This document shows, in pieces, positions 41,196-49,009 of a stretch of 64,000 bases of DNA (positions are counted from its first letter, which is position 1; every line of letters begins with the position of its first letter). The position numbers and the translations under genes are program-made. Origin of the DNA: Achromobacter xylosoxidans A8 (GTDB lineage: Bacteria; Pseudomonadota; Gammaproteobacteria; Burkholderiales; Burkholderiaceae_B). A model generated the notes under the pieces. The model saw nothing but the letters and a program-made list of their open reading frames with translations, was not told the DNA's origin and ran no database searches. Where the stretch lies: NCBI RefSeq assembly GCF_000165835.1, contig NC_014640.1, positions 1,488,001 to 1,552,000 of the forward strand. Direction: 5' to 3'.

Positions 41196-42407
41196 TTATC
41201 CTTTTTGGCCCGCGGCGGGCGTCCTTGCCTGGACGCCGGCCTCCGGGTTGCCGGCGGTGGGGGCCTGCGCGCTCGGCGCGGCCCGCTCCACCGGTTTGAT
41301 TTTCTGGCCCGCCGCCAATTGGGCGGCGTTCTCGACGACGATGCGCTCGCCGCCCGCCAGTCCCTGCGTGACGATCCAGTACGGGCCTTGCAGCCGCTGC
41401 GCGGTGACGGCGATCTTCTTCAGCTCGCCGTCCGGGCCCGCGGCCAGCACGTGCGCGCCTTCGGCGTTGCGCAGCAGGGCGTTGCGCGGCACCAGGTAGG
41501 TGTCGCGGTTGATCGCCTGCTCCAGCCGCACGCGCACATACATGCCCGGCAGCAGGTCGCGGCCCGGATTCTCGAACAGCGCCCGCATGGTGACGTTGTC
41601 GGTGCCCGGATCCACCGCCAGGTCGGCGAACGACAGCGTTCCGCCGCGCCCGTACTCGGAACCGTCGGGCAGCAGCAGCCGCACCTGCACCTGGTCCGGC
41701 GCCACGCCTTCCAGGGCTCCGGCGCGGATCTGCTTCTGCAACTGCATCACCTCGGCGGCGGGCTGGGCGAAGTTCACATAGATCGGGTCGATCTGCTGTA
41801 CCACGGTCAGCGGCGTGGCCTGGCCTTCGCCCACCAGCGCGCCTTCGGTGACCAGCGCGCGCCGCGCCCGGCCGTCGATGGGCGAGGTGACCCGCGCGTA
41901 GTCCAGCTTCAGCTTGGCGCTTTGCAGGTTGGCGCGGGCCAGGGCGACCTCGGCCCGGGCCTGGCGTTCTTGCGCCACGCTTTCGGCGTGGTCGCGTTCG
42001 CTGATGGCGCGGTCCGACACCAGGTCGGCGTAACGGCGCAGCTTGTCGGCGGCGGCGGACAGGTTCGCCTGCGCGCGCGCCAGGTTCGCGGCTTCGGAAT
42101 CGTAGGCGGCCTGCAAGGGCGCGGGATCGATCTGGAACAGCGCGGCGCCGCGCGCCACGTCCTGGCCTTCCTCGTACAGGCGCGCGGTAACGATGCCGGC
42201 CACGCGCGCGCGCACCTCGGCCTCGCGGTAGGGCTCCAGCCGGCCCGGCAATTCGGTGGCGACGCTGGTGGGCGTGGCCGCCGCGACGATGACGCCGACT
42301 TCGGCGGGCGCCTCGGCGGCTGTTTGGGCTTCCGGTTTCGAGCAACCGGTAATAAGAATTACTACGGAAAAAAGGGCGAGCGTGCGTAGAGAGACTCTTT
42401 GCTTCAT
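41196..42407 (-). CDS. axyX: RND adaptor lipoprotein, AxyX (MexX-like)
   Basis: A 403-residue periplasmic adaptor. VVILITGCSKPE is the lipobox. ELPGRLEPYREAEVRARVAGIV starts the AcrA/MexX core; a helical hairpin (about 95-165), YARVTSPIDGRARRALVTEGALV (in parts) and QQIDPIYVNFAQPAAEVMQL follow, then LLPGMYVRVRLEQAI and the C-terminal strand. It is the first gene of the minus-strand efflux operon, with the control region and axyZ just upstream on the other strand. The Ala/Pro-rich tail after residue 375 is likely disordered. Confidence 0.85.
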   Translation of the reverse strand: MKQRVSLRTLALFSVVILITGCSKPEAQTAAEAPAEVGVIVAAATPTSVATELPGRLEPYREAEVRARVAGIVTARLYEEGQDVARGAALFQIDPAPLQAAYDSEAANLARAQANLSAAADKLRRYADLVSDRAISERDHAESVAQERQARAEVALARANLQSAKLKLDYARVTSPIDGRARRALVTEGALVGEGQATPLTVVQQIDPIYVNFAQPAAEVMQLQKQIRAGALEGVAPDQVQVRLLLPDGSEYGRGGTLSFADLAVDPGTDNVTMRALFENPGRDLLPGMYVRVRLEQAINRDTYLVPRNALLRNAEGAHVLAAGPDGELKKIAVTAQRLQGPYWIVTQGLAGGERIVVENAAQLAAGQKIKPVERAAPSAQAPTAGNPEAGVQARTPAAGQKG

Positions 42408-42490
42408 TTTTAAAGTTGTCTGATGGGGCCGCAGAGGGCTGAGGTGGGGAAAGGCGCCGACTTTCCCGCGTGGGGAAGCGAGTCTATCAT

Positions 42491-42512
42491 TTAATCCGTC
42501 ACGCTTGATTAA
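42491..42512. promoter_or_regulatory. inverted repeat between axyX and axyZ
   Basis: TTAATC (42491-42496) and GATTAA (42507-42512) flank a 10-base spacer in the AT-rich part of the divergent control region. It is a candidate AxyZ operator, overlapping likely promoters for both genes. Confidence 0.45.
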
Positions 42513-42568
42513 TTATTTTGTTCGGAAGTATGCTCCCCGCTACACAATTATTCACAGTGTGTGGAGAG

Positions 42569-42601
42569 GGCGGCTTCCGGTGTGGAAGCCGCCGTTTTTT
42601 T
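42569..42601 (+). terminator. intrinsic terminator inside the axyZ leader (possible attenuator)
   Basis: GGCGGCTTCC (42569-42578) and GGAAGCCGCC (42584-42593) form a perfect 10-bp stem with a 5-base loop, followed by G and seven T. It is oriented plus, only about 30 bases before the axyZ ATG, with no plus-strand gene ending upstream. A second T-run (CCGTTTTTTT) follows. Confidence 0.75.
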
Positions 42602-42632
42602 GCCACCGTTTTTTTAAGTAGGAGGTCCCCGC

Positions 42633-43271
42633 ATGGCCCGCAAGACGAAAGAAGAGTCCCAACGCACCCGCGACCGCATCCTGGACGCCGCGGAGCACGT
42701 GTTCCTGTCCAAAGGGGTGGCCGCCACCACCATGAGCGATATTGCGGACTATGCGGGCGTGTCCCGGGGCGCCGTCTACGGCCATTACAAGAACAAGATC
42801 GACGTCTGCATCGCCATGTGCGACCGCGCGCTGGGCGAGGCCGCGCCGCTGACCCAGGTGTCGACCGAGGGCGAGGCGCTGGAATCGCTCTACTCCTCCA
42901 TGCGGCAGTACATCCAGATCTACGCGCAGGAAGGTTCGGTGCAGCGGGTGCTGGAGATCCTGTACCTGAAATGCGAACGCAGCGACGAGAACGCACCCTT
43001 GCTGCGCCGCCGCGACCTGTGGGAGCGCCATGCCTTGCGCACCTCGGAGAAACTGCTGCGCGCCGCCGTCAAGCGCGAAGATCTGCCGCGCGCGCTGGAC
43101 GTGCGCCTGTCCAACCTCTATCTGCACGCCCTGGTCGACGGGGTGTTTGACAGCATCTGCTGGTCCGATCGCCTCAAGGGCGATATCTGGCCGCGCGTCG
43201 AGCGCATGCTCCGCGCCGCCATCGATACCCTCCGGTTTTCCGCGCACTTGCTGACGCCGAAAGCCGCTTGA
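42633..43271 (+). CDS. axyZ: TetR-family repressor AxyZ (MexZ-like)
   Basis: A 212-residue repressor starting MARKTKEESQRTRDRILDAA. HTH at about residues 12-58: FLSKGVAATTMSDIADYAGV and SRGAVYGHYKNKIDVC, where GHYKNKIDVC is close to MexZ. Residue 29 is Val; substitution V29G in AxyZ is the change reported to derepress axyXY-oprZ in resistant Achromobacter isolates, so this copy looks wild type there. AAGTAGGAGG is a strong ribosome site. It is divergent from axyX with a 225-base control region. A terminator hairpin sits in its own leader, suggesting extra control. Confidence 0.85.
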   Translation: MARKTKEESQRTRDRILDAAEHVFLSKGVAATTMSDIADYAGVSRGAVYGHYKNKIDVCIAMCDRALGEAAPLTQVSTEGEALESLYSSMRQYIQIYAQEGSVQRVLEILYLKCERSDENAPLLRRRDLWERHALRTSEKLLRAAVKREDLPRALDVRLSNLYLHALVDGVFDSICWSDRLKGDIWPRVERMLRAAIDTLRFSAHLLTPKAA

Positions 43272-43357
43272 TTCAGCCGGGACCATATGCCGGGCGCCTC
43301 GGGACCGCGCGCCCCTGAGCCGCGCGCGGCTGAGCCGGGCGCCTCTACAATCCCGGC

Positions 43358-44254
43358 ATGACCCTCAAGCAACTCGAAGCCTTCTACTGGGCCGCCACCT
43401 GCGCAAGTTTCGCCGTGGCGGCCGAGCGCCTGCACCTGTCGGTGTCGTCGCTGTCCAAGCGCATCACCGAGCTCGAGGAAGGCCTGGGCCTATCGCTCTT
43501 CGACCGCAGCGGCCACAAGGCGGTGCTGACCGACGCCGGCCAACGCCTGCTGCCGCAGGCGCGCGACCTGCTGGCCTCGGCCGAACAGATCCGGGCGTCG
43601 CTGGCGCAAAGCGCGGGCCTCAGCGGCCGTTGCCGCTTCGGCGTGGGCGAGTTGACCGCGCTGACCTGGTTGCCGCGGCTGATCAGGGGCGTGCGCGCCG
43701 CCTATCCGGACCTGGTGCTGGAACCCTATGTGGATATCGGCCAGGTGCTGGAGCAGCGCGTGGCCGACGGTGAATTGGACTTCGCCGTGATCGCCGGCCG
43801 TTCCTCGCGGCCCAATATCGCTTCCAGTTCCATAGGCCAGGCGGACTTCTCCTGGGCCGCCGCGCCTGCCGTGCTGGAGGGCGCCACGCGCATGACGCCC
43901 GCGCTGCTGGAACGCCTGCCGCTGGTCACGTTGCCGGCGGGGGCCGGCACCACGCGCATCATCGACGACTGGCTGGCGGGCCGCGAGGCCGGCGGAGAAC
44001 GTCTCTGCTGCAACAACTGGGGGGCGGTGGTCGGCCTGCTCATAGAAGGCACCGGCGTGGGCCTCTTGCCCAGCCATTGGGCCAGCGCGCTGCAGGCCGA
44101 AGGCAGTCTGCGCGTGCTGGAAGGGGATAGGCCCCTGGCGGCCTTGCCCTACGCCTTCCAGCATCGCCGCGACGATACCCGGCCGCTGGTCGCCAAGCTG
44201 CGCGCCGAGGTCCAGGCCGCCGTGGATTTCGCGGCGCCTTGCCGCATTCCCTGA
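43358..44254 (+). CDS. LysR-family transcriptional regulator
   Basis: A 298-residue LTTR. The HTH is at about residues 3-60 (TLKQLEAFYWAATCASFAVAAERL, HLSVSSLSKRITELEEGLG, LFDRSG, with parts omitted), then the periplasmic-binding-like effector domain (GRCRFGVGELTALTWLPRLI, LCCNNWGAVVGLLIEGTGVGLLPSHW, in parts). TACAAT at 43347-43352 lies only 5 bases before ATG, so the message may be nearly leaderless, or another promoter is used. The next genes on the same strand are a peptide-type binding protein and a gamma-glutamyltransferase, which it may regulate. Confidence 0.87.
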   Translation: MTLKQLEAFYWAATCASFAVAAERLHLSVSSLSKRITELEEGLGLSLFDRSGHKAVLTDAGQRLLPQARDLLASAEQIRASLAQSAGLSGRCRFGVGELTALTWLPRLIRGVRAAYPDLVLEPYVDIGQVLEQRVADGELDFAVIAGRSSRPNIASSSIGQADFSWAAAPAVLEGATRMTPALLERLPLVTLPAGAGTTRIIDDWLAGREAGGERLCCNNWGAVVGLLIEGTGVGLLPSHWASALQAEGSLRVLEGDRPLAALPYAFQHRRDDTRPLVAKLRAEVQAAVDFAAPCRIP

Positions 44255-44466
44255 AAGCGCGTCCGCAAGGCGGCCGCCCGGCGGGCATTTAGGCTTACGA
44301 CAGCCGCCGCTCTATACAATCGCCGCGCGCCTGGCGCAGAATCCAACAAGAACGTGCGCAGCGGGGGATGGACCCGGCGATGCAGCACGGCTCGGGTCTG
44401 TTCCCTCATGCCAGGCGGCGCGTCCGCGCGGGGAACCAGGCCGACCTGAACCGACGGAGATCTTTC

Positions 44467-45969
44467 ATGCGTAAACTTTGCCTCGCCATGGCCATGGCGG
44501 GAATGCTGGCCAGCGGATTGGCGCAAGCCCAGTCCACCCTGCGTATCGGCCTGCAGGACGACCCCGATGTGCTGGACCCGGTGCGCGCGCGTACCTTCGT
44601 GGGCCGCATCGTCTTCGCTTCCCTGTGCGACAAGCTGGTCGAGATCACCCCGGACCTGAAGATCGTGCCGCAGCTGGCGCAATCCTGGACCATCAGCCCG
44701 GACCACAAGGTGCTGACCTTCAAACTGCGCACGGATGCCGTGTTCCATGACGGTACGCCGGTGGACGCCGCGGCCGTCAAGGCCAATCTGGACCGCGCCC
44801 GCACCTTGCCCGACAGCAACCGCAAGAGCGAACTGGCCACGGTCGCCAGCGTCGAGGCCCCGGACGCCAGCACCGTGGTGCTGAACCTGTCCGAACCCGA
44901 CGCCTCGCTGCTGTCGCAACTGTCCGATCGTGCCGGGATGATGATGTCGCCCGCCAGCTTCGACAAGGACCCCGGCGGCAAGCCGGTATGCTCTGGGCCT
45001 TACCAGTTCAAGGAGCGCGTGCAGAACGACCGCATCGTGCTCGAGAAATTTCCCAAGTACTGGGATGCGGCCAACTATCACTTCGACCGCCTGGTCTACA
45101 CCCCGATCCCCGACAACACCGTGCGCCTGAACAACCTGCGCGCGGGCGACCTGGACATCATCGAGCGCGTGGCGCCCAGCGATGCCAAGGCCGTGAAGGA
45201 CGACAAGAACCTGACCCTGGCGCCGGTGACCGGCCTGGGCTTCCAGGCCATTTCGGTGAACCTGGCCAATGGCGCGCGCGCCAACAACCCGCTGGCCAAG
45301 GACAAGCGCGTGCGCCAGGCCTTGGATCTTGCGATCGACCGCGACGTGCTCAACCAGGTGATCGGCGAAGGCATGTTCCAGCCCGCCTATCAGCCGTTCC
45401 CGCCGGCCAGCTTCGCCTACAACACCGCCTTCGAGCACAAGGGCCGCGATCCCAAGAAAGCGCAGGCCCTGCTGAAGGAGGCGGGCTATGACCGCGTCAA
45501 ATTCGAGATCACCTTCGGCAACAACACCACCATGCAGCAGGTGTTCGAGCTGGTGCAGGCCATGGGCGCCGAAGCGGGCTTCGACATCACCCTGCGTCCG
45601 GTGGAGTTCGCCTCCCTGCAATCCTCGCTTGCGCGCGGCGACTTCGAAGTAGGGCAGAGCGGCTGGTCGGGCCGGGTCGATCCCAGCGGCAACATCCATC
45701 AGTACCTGAGCTGCAAGGGCAACCTGAACGACGGCAAGTTCTGCGACGCCGGCGTCGACAAGCTGCTCAACGACGCTCGCGCCGAATCCGACACCGCCAA
45801 GCGCCGCGCCATGTATGACCAGGTGCTGGCGACCATGCAGGACCAGCGTCCCATCGTCTACCTGTTCTACCTGCCGTGGACCTTTGGCGTGCAGAAGAAG
45901 TTGGAAGGCTTCGTGCCTTACCCCGACGGCCTGATCCGTCTGAAGGGCGTCACTTTGGCCAAGAAGTAA
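44467..45969 (+). CDS. ABC transporter substrate-binding protein (SBP family 5), GsiB-like
   Basis: A 500-residue periplasmic binding protein. The signal peptide is about residues 1-22 (LCLAMAMAGMLASGLAQA), mature start QSTLRIGLQDDPDVLDPVRART. LTFKLRTDAVFHDGTPVDAAAVKANLDRA and the C-terminal QVLATMQDQRPIVYLFYLPW are family motifs (in parts). ACGGAGA precedes ATG; TATACAAT at 44313-44320 may be the -10 box. It is followed by a gamma-glutamyltransferase, so glutathione or gamma-glutamyl peptides are a reasonable ligand. It differs clearly from the two paralogues at 7.5 and 14.4 kb. No permeases are adjacent. Confidence 0.88.
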   Translation: MRKLCLAMAMAGMLASGLAQAQSTLRIGLQDDPDVLDPVRARTFVGRIVFASLCDKLVEITPDLKIVPQLAQSWTISPDHKVLTFKLRTDAVFHDGTPVDAAAVKANLDRARTLPDSNRKSELATVASVEAPDASTVVLNLSEPDASLLSQLSDRAGMMMSPASFDKDPGGKPVCSGPYQFKERVQNDRIVLEKFPKYWDAANYHFDRLVYTPIPDNTVRLNNLRAGDLDIIERVAPSDAKAVKDDKNLTLAPVTGLGFQAISVNLANGARANNPLAKDKRVRQALDLAIDRDVLNQVIGEGMFQPAYQPFPPASFAYNTAFEHKGRDPKKAQALLKEAGYDRVKFEITFGNNTTMQQVFELVQAMGAEAGFDITLRPVEFASLQSSLARGDFEVGQSGWSGRVDPSGNIHQYLSCKGNLNDGKFCDAGVDKLLNDARAESDTAKRRAMYDQVLATMQDQRPIVYLFYLPWTFGVQKKLEGFVPYPDGLIRLKGVTLAKK

Positions 45970-46067
45970 GCTCCCCCCTACCCGCTGGCGCGGGTCCCCC
46001 AGGGGGCGGCGCTGGCGGACCGGCGGAGCCGGATCCGCGGCGCCCCGGCTGGCGGCGTCCGCGGGCC
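45970..46067. repeat. GC-rich palindromic intergenic repeat, copy B
   Basis: A run of short hairpins: CCCGC/GCGGG (45981-45994), CCCCC/GGGGG about 45996-46006, and GCGGACCGGC/GCCGGATCCGC around 46015-46037 with one bulge. The first half resembles the block at 6605-6644. It lies between the binding-protein and gamma-glutamyltransferase genes and may end or stabilise the first message. Confidence 0.5.
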
Positions 46068-46154
46068 TCTCCAGCGTGCCTATTCTTTTGATCGCCAGGC
46101 GCCCGCCGTACAGGAATTGTTCCGCGTTTCAGCGGCAGCCCTATAGGAATCATC

Positions 46155-47954
46155 ATGTTTACGACTCGCCCGGAAATCCTTGGCACCTTCGGTGTCGTGA
46201 CCTCCACCCATTGGCTGGCCAGCGCGGCCGGCATGTCGCTGTTGGAGCGCGGCGGCAACGCTTTCGACGCCTGCGTCGCCTCGGCCTTCGTGCTGCAAGT
46301 GGTCGAACCCCATCTGGTCGGCCCCGCCGGCGAAGTGCCCGCGGTGTTCTACTCCGCGCGCACCGGCCGCGTCGAGGTGCTGTGCGGCCAGGGCACCACG
46401 CCCGCGGCCGCCACGCTCGAACGCTACCGCGCCGAAGGCCTCAAGCTCATCCCCGGCAACGGCTTGCTGGCTACCGTCATCCCGGGCGCCTTCGACGCCT
46501 GGATGCTGCTGCTGCGCGACCACGGCAGCATGCGCGTGCGCGACGTGCTGGAGCACGCCATCTATTACGCGGAGCACGGCCACGCGTTGATGCCGCGCAT
46601 CTCCAACACCATCGCCGGCCTCAAGGATTTCTTCCAGACGCATTGGCCGACCACCGCCGAACTCTATGTGCCAGGCGGCAAGGTACCCGAGGCCCGCAAG
46701 CTGTTCCGCAATCCGGCGCTGGCTCGCACCTGGACCCGCGTGGTGCAGCAGGCCGAAAGCGCCGGCGCGGATCGCGAGCGCCAGATCGAGGCGGCGCGCG
46801 ACGCCTTCTACCGTGGCTTCATTGCGGAGGAAATCGACAAGTTTGCGCGCAACACCGATGTCATGGACGAGAGCGGTTCCACCCACCGGGGTGTTATCAC
46901 CGCCGACGACCTGGCGGGCTGGTCGGCTAGTTATGATAAGCCGGTCACCTACGACTACCACGGCTACACAGTGGCCAAGGCCGGTTCCTGGAGCCAGGGT
47001 CCTGTCTTCCTGCAGACCCTTGCCCTGCTCAAGGACATGGACCTGGCCGGCGTCAGCCCGACCAGCGCCGAATTCGTGCACCGCGTGACCGAGGCCATGA
47101 AGCTGGCCTTTGCCGACCGCGAGGCCTATTACGGCGATCCGGCTTTCGTCGATGTGCCGCTGGACCATCTGCTGTCCGACGCCTACAACGCCGAGCGCCG
47201 CGCGCTGATCGGCGAGTCGGCCTCGCAGGAGCTGCTGCCCGGCCAGGTGCCCGGTTTCGAGGCGCAGGTGAAGCGCGTCATGGACACGCTGGAACGCCTG
47301 TCCAAGGTCTCCGCGCCCGGCAGCGCCACCAACGAGCCCACGCTGGCCGACATGCGCGCCTCCGCCAAGCGCGGCGATACCACCCACGTGGACGTTATCG
47401 ACCGTTGGGGCAACATGATCTCGGCCACGCCTTCGGGCGGCTGGTTCCAGTCCTCGCCAGTGATCCCGGAACTGGGCTTCGGGCTCAACACGCGCGCGCA
47501 GATGTTCTGGCTGGAGGAAGGACTGCCCGGCACGCTGGCGCCCGGCAAGCGTCCGCGCACCACGCTGACGCCTTCGCTGGCGCTGCGCGACGGCAAGCCC
47601 TATCTGGCCTTCGGCACCCCCGGCGGAGACCAGCAGGAGCAATGGCAATTGCTGTTCTTCCTGCGCCACGTGCATCACGGCCTGAACCTGCAGGAAGCGA
47701 TCGACCTGCCCATGTCCCACACCATGCACTTCCCTACGTCCTTCTATCCGCGGGACCGCAAGCCGGGACATCTGGCGGTGGAGGCGAGCTTCGGCGCCGA
47801 GGTCATCGCGGCGCTGCGCCAGCGCGGGCACCAGATTGAGGAAGTGCCCGAGTGGTCGGTGGGCAGGTTGACCGCGGCTTCGCGCGATGCCGACGGCCTG
47901 CTGCATGCAGCGGCCACGCCGCGGCTGATGCAGGCCTACGCCATCGGCCGTTGA
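46155..47954 (+). CDS. gamma-glutamyltransferase family Ntn hydrolase
   Basis: A 599-residue enzyme of the GGT family (acivicin-target fold). The processing site is RGDTTHVDVIDRWGNM: Thr409 should become the nucleophile after self-cleavage into large and small subunits. ERGGNAFDACVASAFVLQVVEPH (in parts, about 31-55) and PGKRPRTTLTPSLAL are standard motifs. There is no signal peptide, so the enzyme is probably cytoplasmic, unlike E. coli Ggt. It would cleave or transfer gamma-glutamyl groups, for instance from glutathione, gamma-glutamyl amines or related amides. It follows a peptide-type binding protein, suggesting import then cleavage. Cephalosporin-acylase-like activity is an alternative in this family. 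Confidence 0.9.
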   Translation: MFTTRPEILGTFGVVTSTHWLASAAGMSLLERGGNAFDACVASAFVLQVVEPHLVGPAGEVPAVFYSARTGRVEVLCGQGTTPAAATLERYRAEGLKLIPGNGLLATVIPGAFDAWMLLLRDHGSMRVRDVLEHAIYYAEHGHALMPRISNTIAGLKDFFQTHWPTTAELYVPGGKVPEARKLFRNPALARTWTRVVQQAESAGADRERQIEAARDAFYRGFIAEEIDKFARNTDVMDESGSTHRGVITADDLAGWSASYDKPVTYDYHGYTVAKAGSWSQGPVFLQTLALLKDMDLAGVSPTSAEFVHRVTEAMKLAFADREAYYGDPAFVDVPLDHLLSDAYNAERRALIGESASQELLPGQVPGFEAQVKRVMDTLERLSKVSAPGSATNEPTLADMRASAKRGDTTHVDVIDRWGNMISATPSGGWFQSSPVIPELGFGLNTRAQMFWLEEGLPGTLAPGKRPRTTLTPSLALRDGKPYLAFGTPGGDQQEQWQLLFFLRHVHHGLNLQEAIDLPMSHTMHFPTSFYPRDRKPGHLAVEASFGAEVIAALRQRGHQIEEVPEWSVGRLTAASRDADGLLHAAATPRLMQAYAIGR

Positions 47955-47960
47955 ACGGCA

Positions 47961-47990
47961 GCGGCGGGCGCGCCTGGCGCCGCCCGCCGC
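47961..47990. terminator. strong hairpin after gamma-glutamyltransferase gene
   Basis: GCGGCGGGCG (47961-47970) and CGCCCGCCGC (47981-47990) form a 10-bp perfect stem. Only short T stretches follow, so termination is likely but not certain. Confidence 0.5.
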
Positions 47991-48034
47991 CAGCCTTGTT
48001 GCGGCGTTTTGCCGGCATGGGGTATGTTTGTCGC

Positions 48035-49009
48035 ATGACGCCTCCCCAGCAGAACCCGGCAGCCGCCGCTCATTCCCTGACGGGACAAGAACCCCTTTTC
48101 ATCGTCCTCAACACCGGATCGGGACGCGGCGACGCGCAGATCCTGCAGGACATGATCCGCCGCATACTCGACGAGGCCGGGCGCCGCTACGAACTGATGC
48201 CCGTGCAGGATCCGTCGCGCCTGACCGATACGGCCGAGGCTGCCGTCAGGCGTGCACAAGAGCAGCAAGGCGTGGTCATCGCGGCGGGCGGCGACGGCAC
48301 GCTCAACGCGGTTGCCGGCGTCGTGCTGGGCAAAGGGGTGCCGTTCGGCATCCTGCCCCAGGGCACATTCAACTACTTTGGACGCAGCTACGGCATCTCG
48401 CAGGACACGGAAGTGGCCTTGCGCGGTTTCCTGCAAGGCCAGCCCAGGCCGGTGCAGGTCGGCATGCTCAACGGCCGGCTGTTCCTGGTCAATGCCAGCC
48501 TGGGCCTGTATCCGCAACTGCTCGAAGACCGCGAAGCCTACAAGCAGAAGTACGGTCGCAGCCGATGGGTGGCGCTATGGTCGGGCCTGGTCACGCTGCT
48601 GCGCGCGCCGCGTCAGCTGAGCCTGCTGCTGGATCATGGCGGACAGGCCCGTAACCTGCGTTCGCCCACGCTGGTGGTGGGCAACAACAAGCTCCAGCTG
48701 GAGCACATCGGCATCGAGTCAGCGGAACTGGACCAGAACCGCCTGATCGCCATGGCGGCGCGGCCCGTCGGCACCCTGGCGCTCTACGGCCTGCTGCTGC
48801 GCGGCCTGTTCAGTCGGCTGGGGGAAGCCGAGCATGTGGTCAGCTTCGCCTTCGACCGCCTGACGGTGGCCGTGCGCGGACGCCGGCGCGTCAAGGTGGC
48901 GATGGACGGCGAAATTTCCTGGATGGATACGCCGCTGGAATTCAAAGTGGCCGACGAACGGCTGCCGCTGGTGGTGCCGGCGGACTCGCAATACCTGGAC
49001 CGTTCATGA
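48035..49009 (+). CDS. diacylglycerol/lipid kinase family protein (DagK catalytic domain)
   Basis: A 324-residue protein with the lipid-kinase fold. LFIVLNTGSGRGD (about 26-38) and IAAGGDGTLNAVAG (about 87-100) are the nucleotide-binding motifs; GILPQGTFNYFGRSYGI replaces the usual GTxNxxA. The C-terminal beta-sandwich holds VAMDGEISWMDTPLEF. Members phosphorylate diacylglycerol, sphingosine-like bases or related lipids at the membrane face. The next gene, a metallophosphoesterase, overlaps its stop (ATGA), and a PAP2 phosphatase follows, so a lipid phosphorylation/dephosphorylation group is likely. An ATG at 48017 in a neighbouring frame is not in phase. Confidence 0.85.
   Translation: MTPPQQNPAAAAHSLTGQEPLFIVLNTGSGRGDAQILQDMIRRILDEAGRRYELMPVQDPSRLTDTAEAAVRRAQEQQGVVIAAGGDGTLNAVAGVVLGKGVPFGILPQGTFNYFGRSYGISQDTEVALRGFLQGQPRPVQVGMLNGRLFLVNASLGLYPQLLEDREAYKQKYGRSRWVALWSGLVTLLRAPRQLSLLLDHGGQARNLRSPTLVVGNNKLQLEHIGIESAELDQNRLIAMAARPVGTLALYGLLLRGLFSRLGEAEHVVSFAFDRLTVAVRGRRRVKVAMDGEISWMDTPLEFKVADERLPLVVPADSQYLDRS

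Noticed and set aside
42530..43150. Plus-strand frame starting before the axyZ leader hairpin and overlapping axyZ
   Set aside because: After about 30 codons it reads as out-of-frame axyZ. A short leader peptide is possible but not supported as a gene, so it is only mentioned with the attenuator.
43289..43347. Direct repeat GCCGGGCGCCTC before the LysR gene
   Set aside because: Two GC-rich 12-mers in a short GC-rich gap, with no further structure, are likely slippage or chance.
46080..47906. Long minus-strand open frame opposite the gamma-glutamyltransferase
   Set aside because: Shadow of the real gene; no domain pattern and biased composition.
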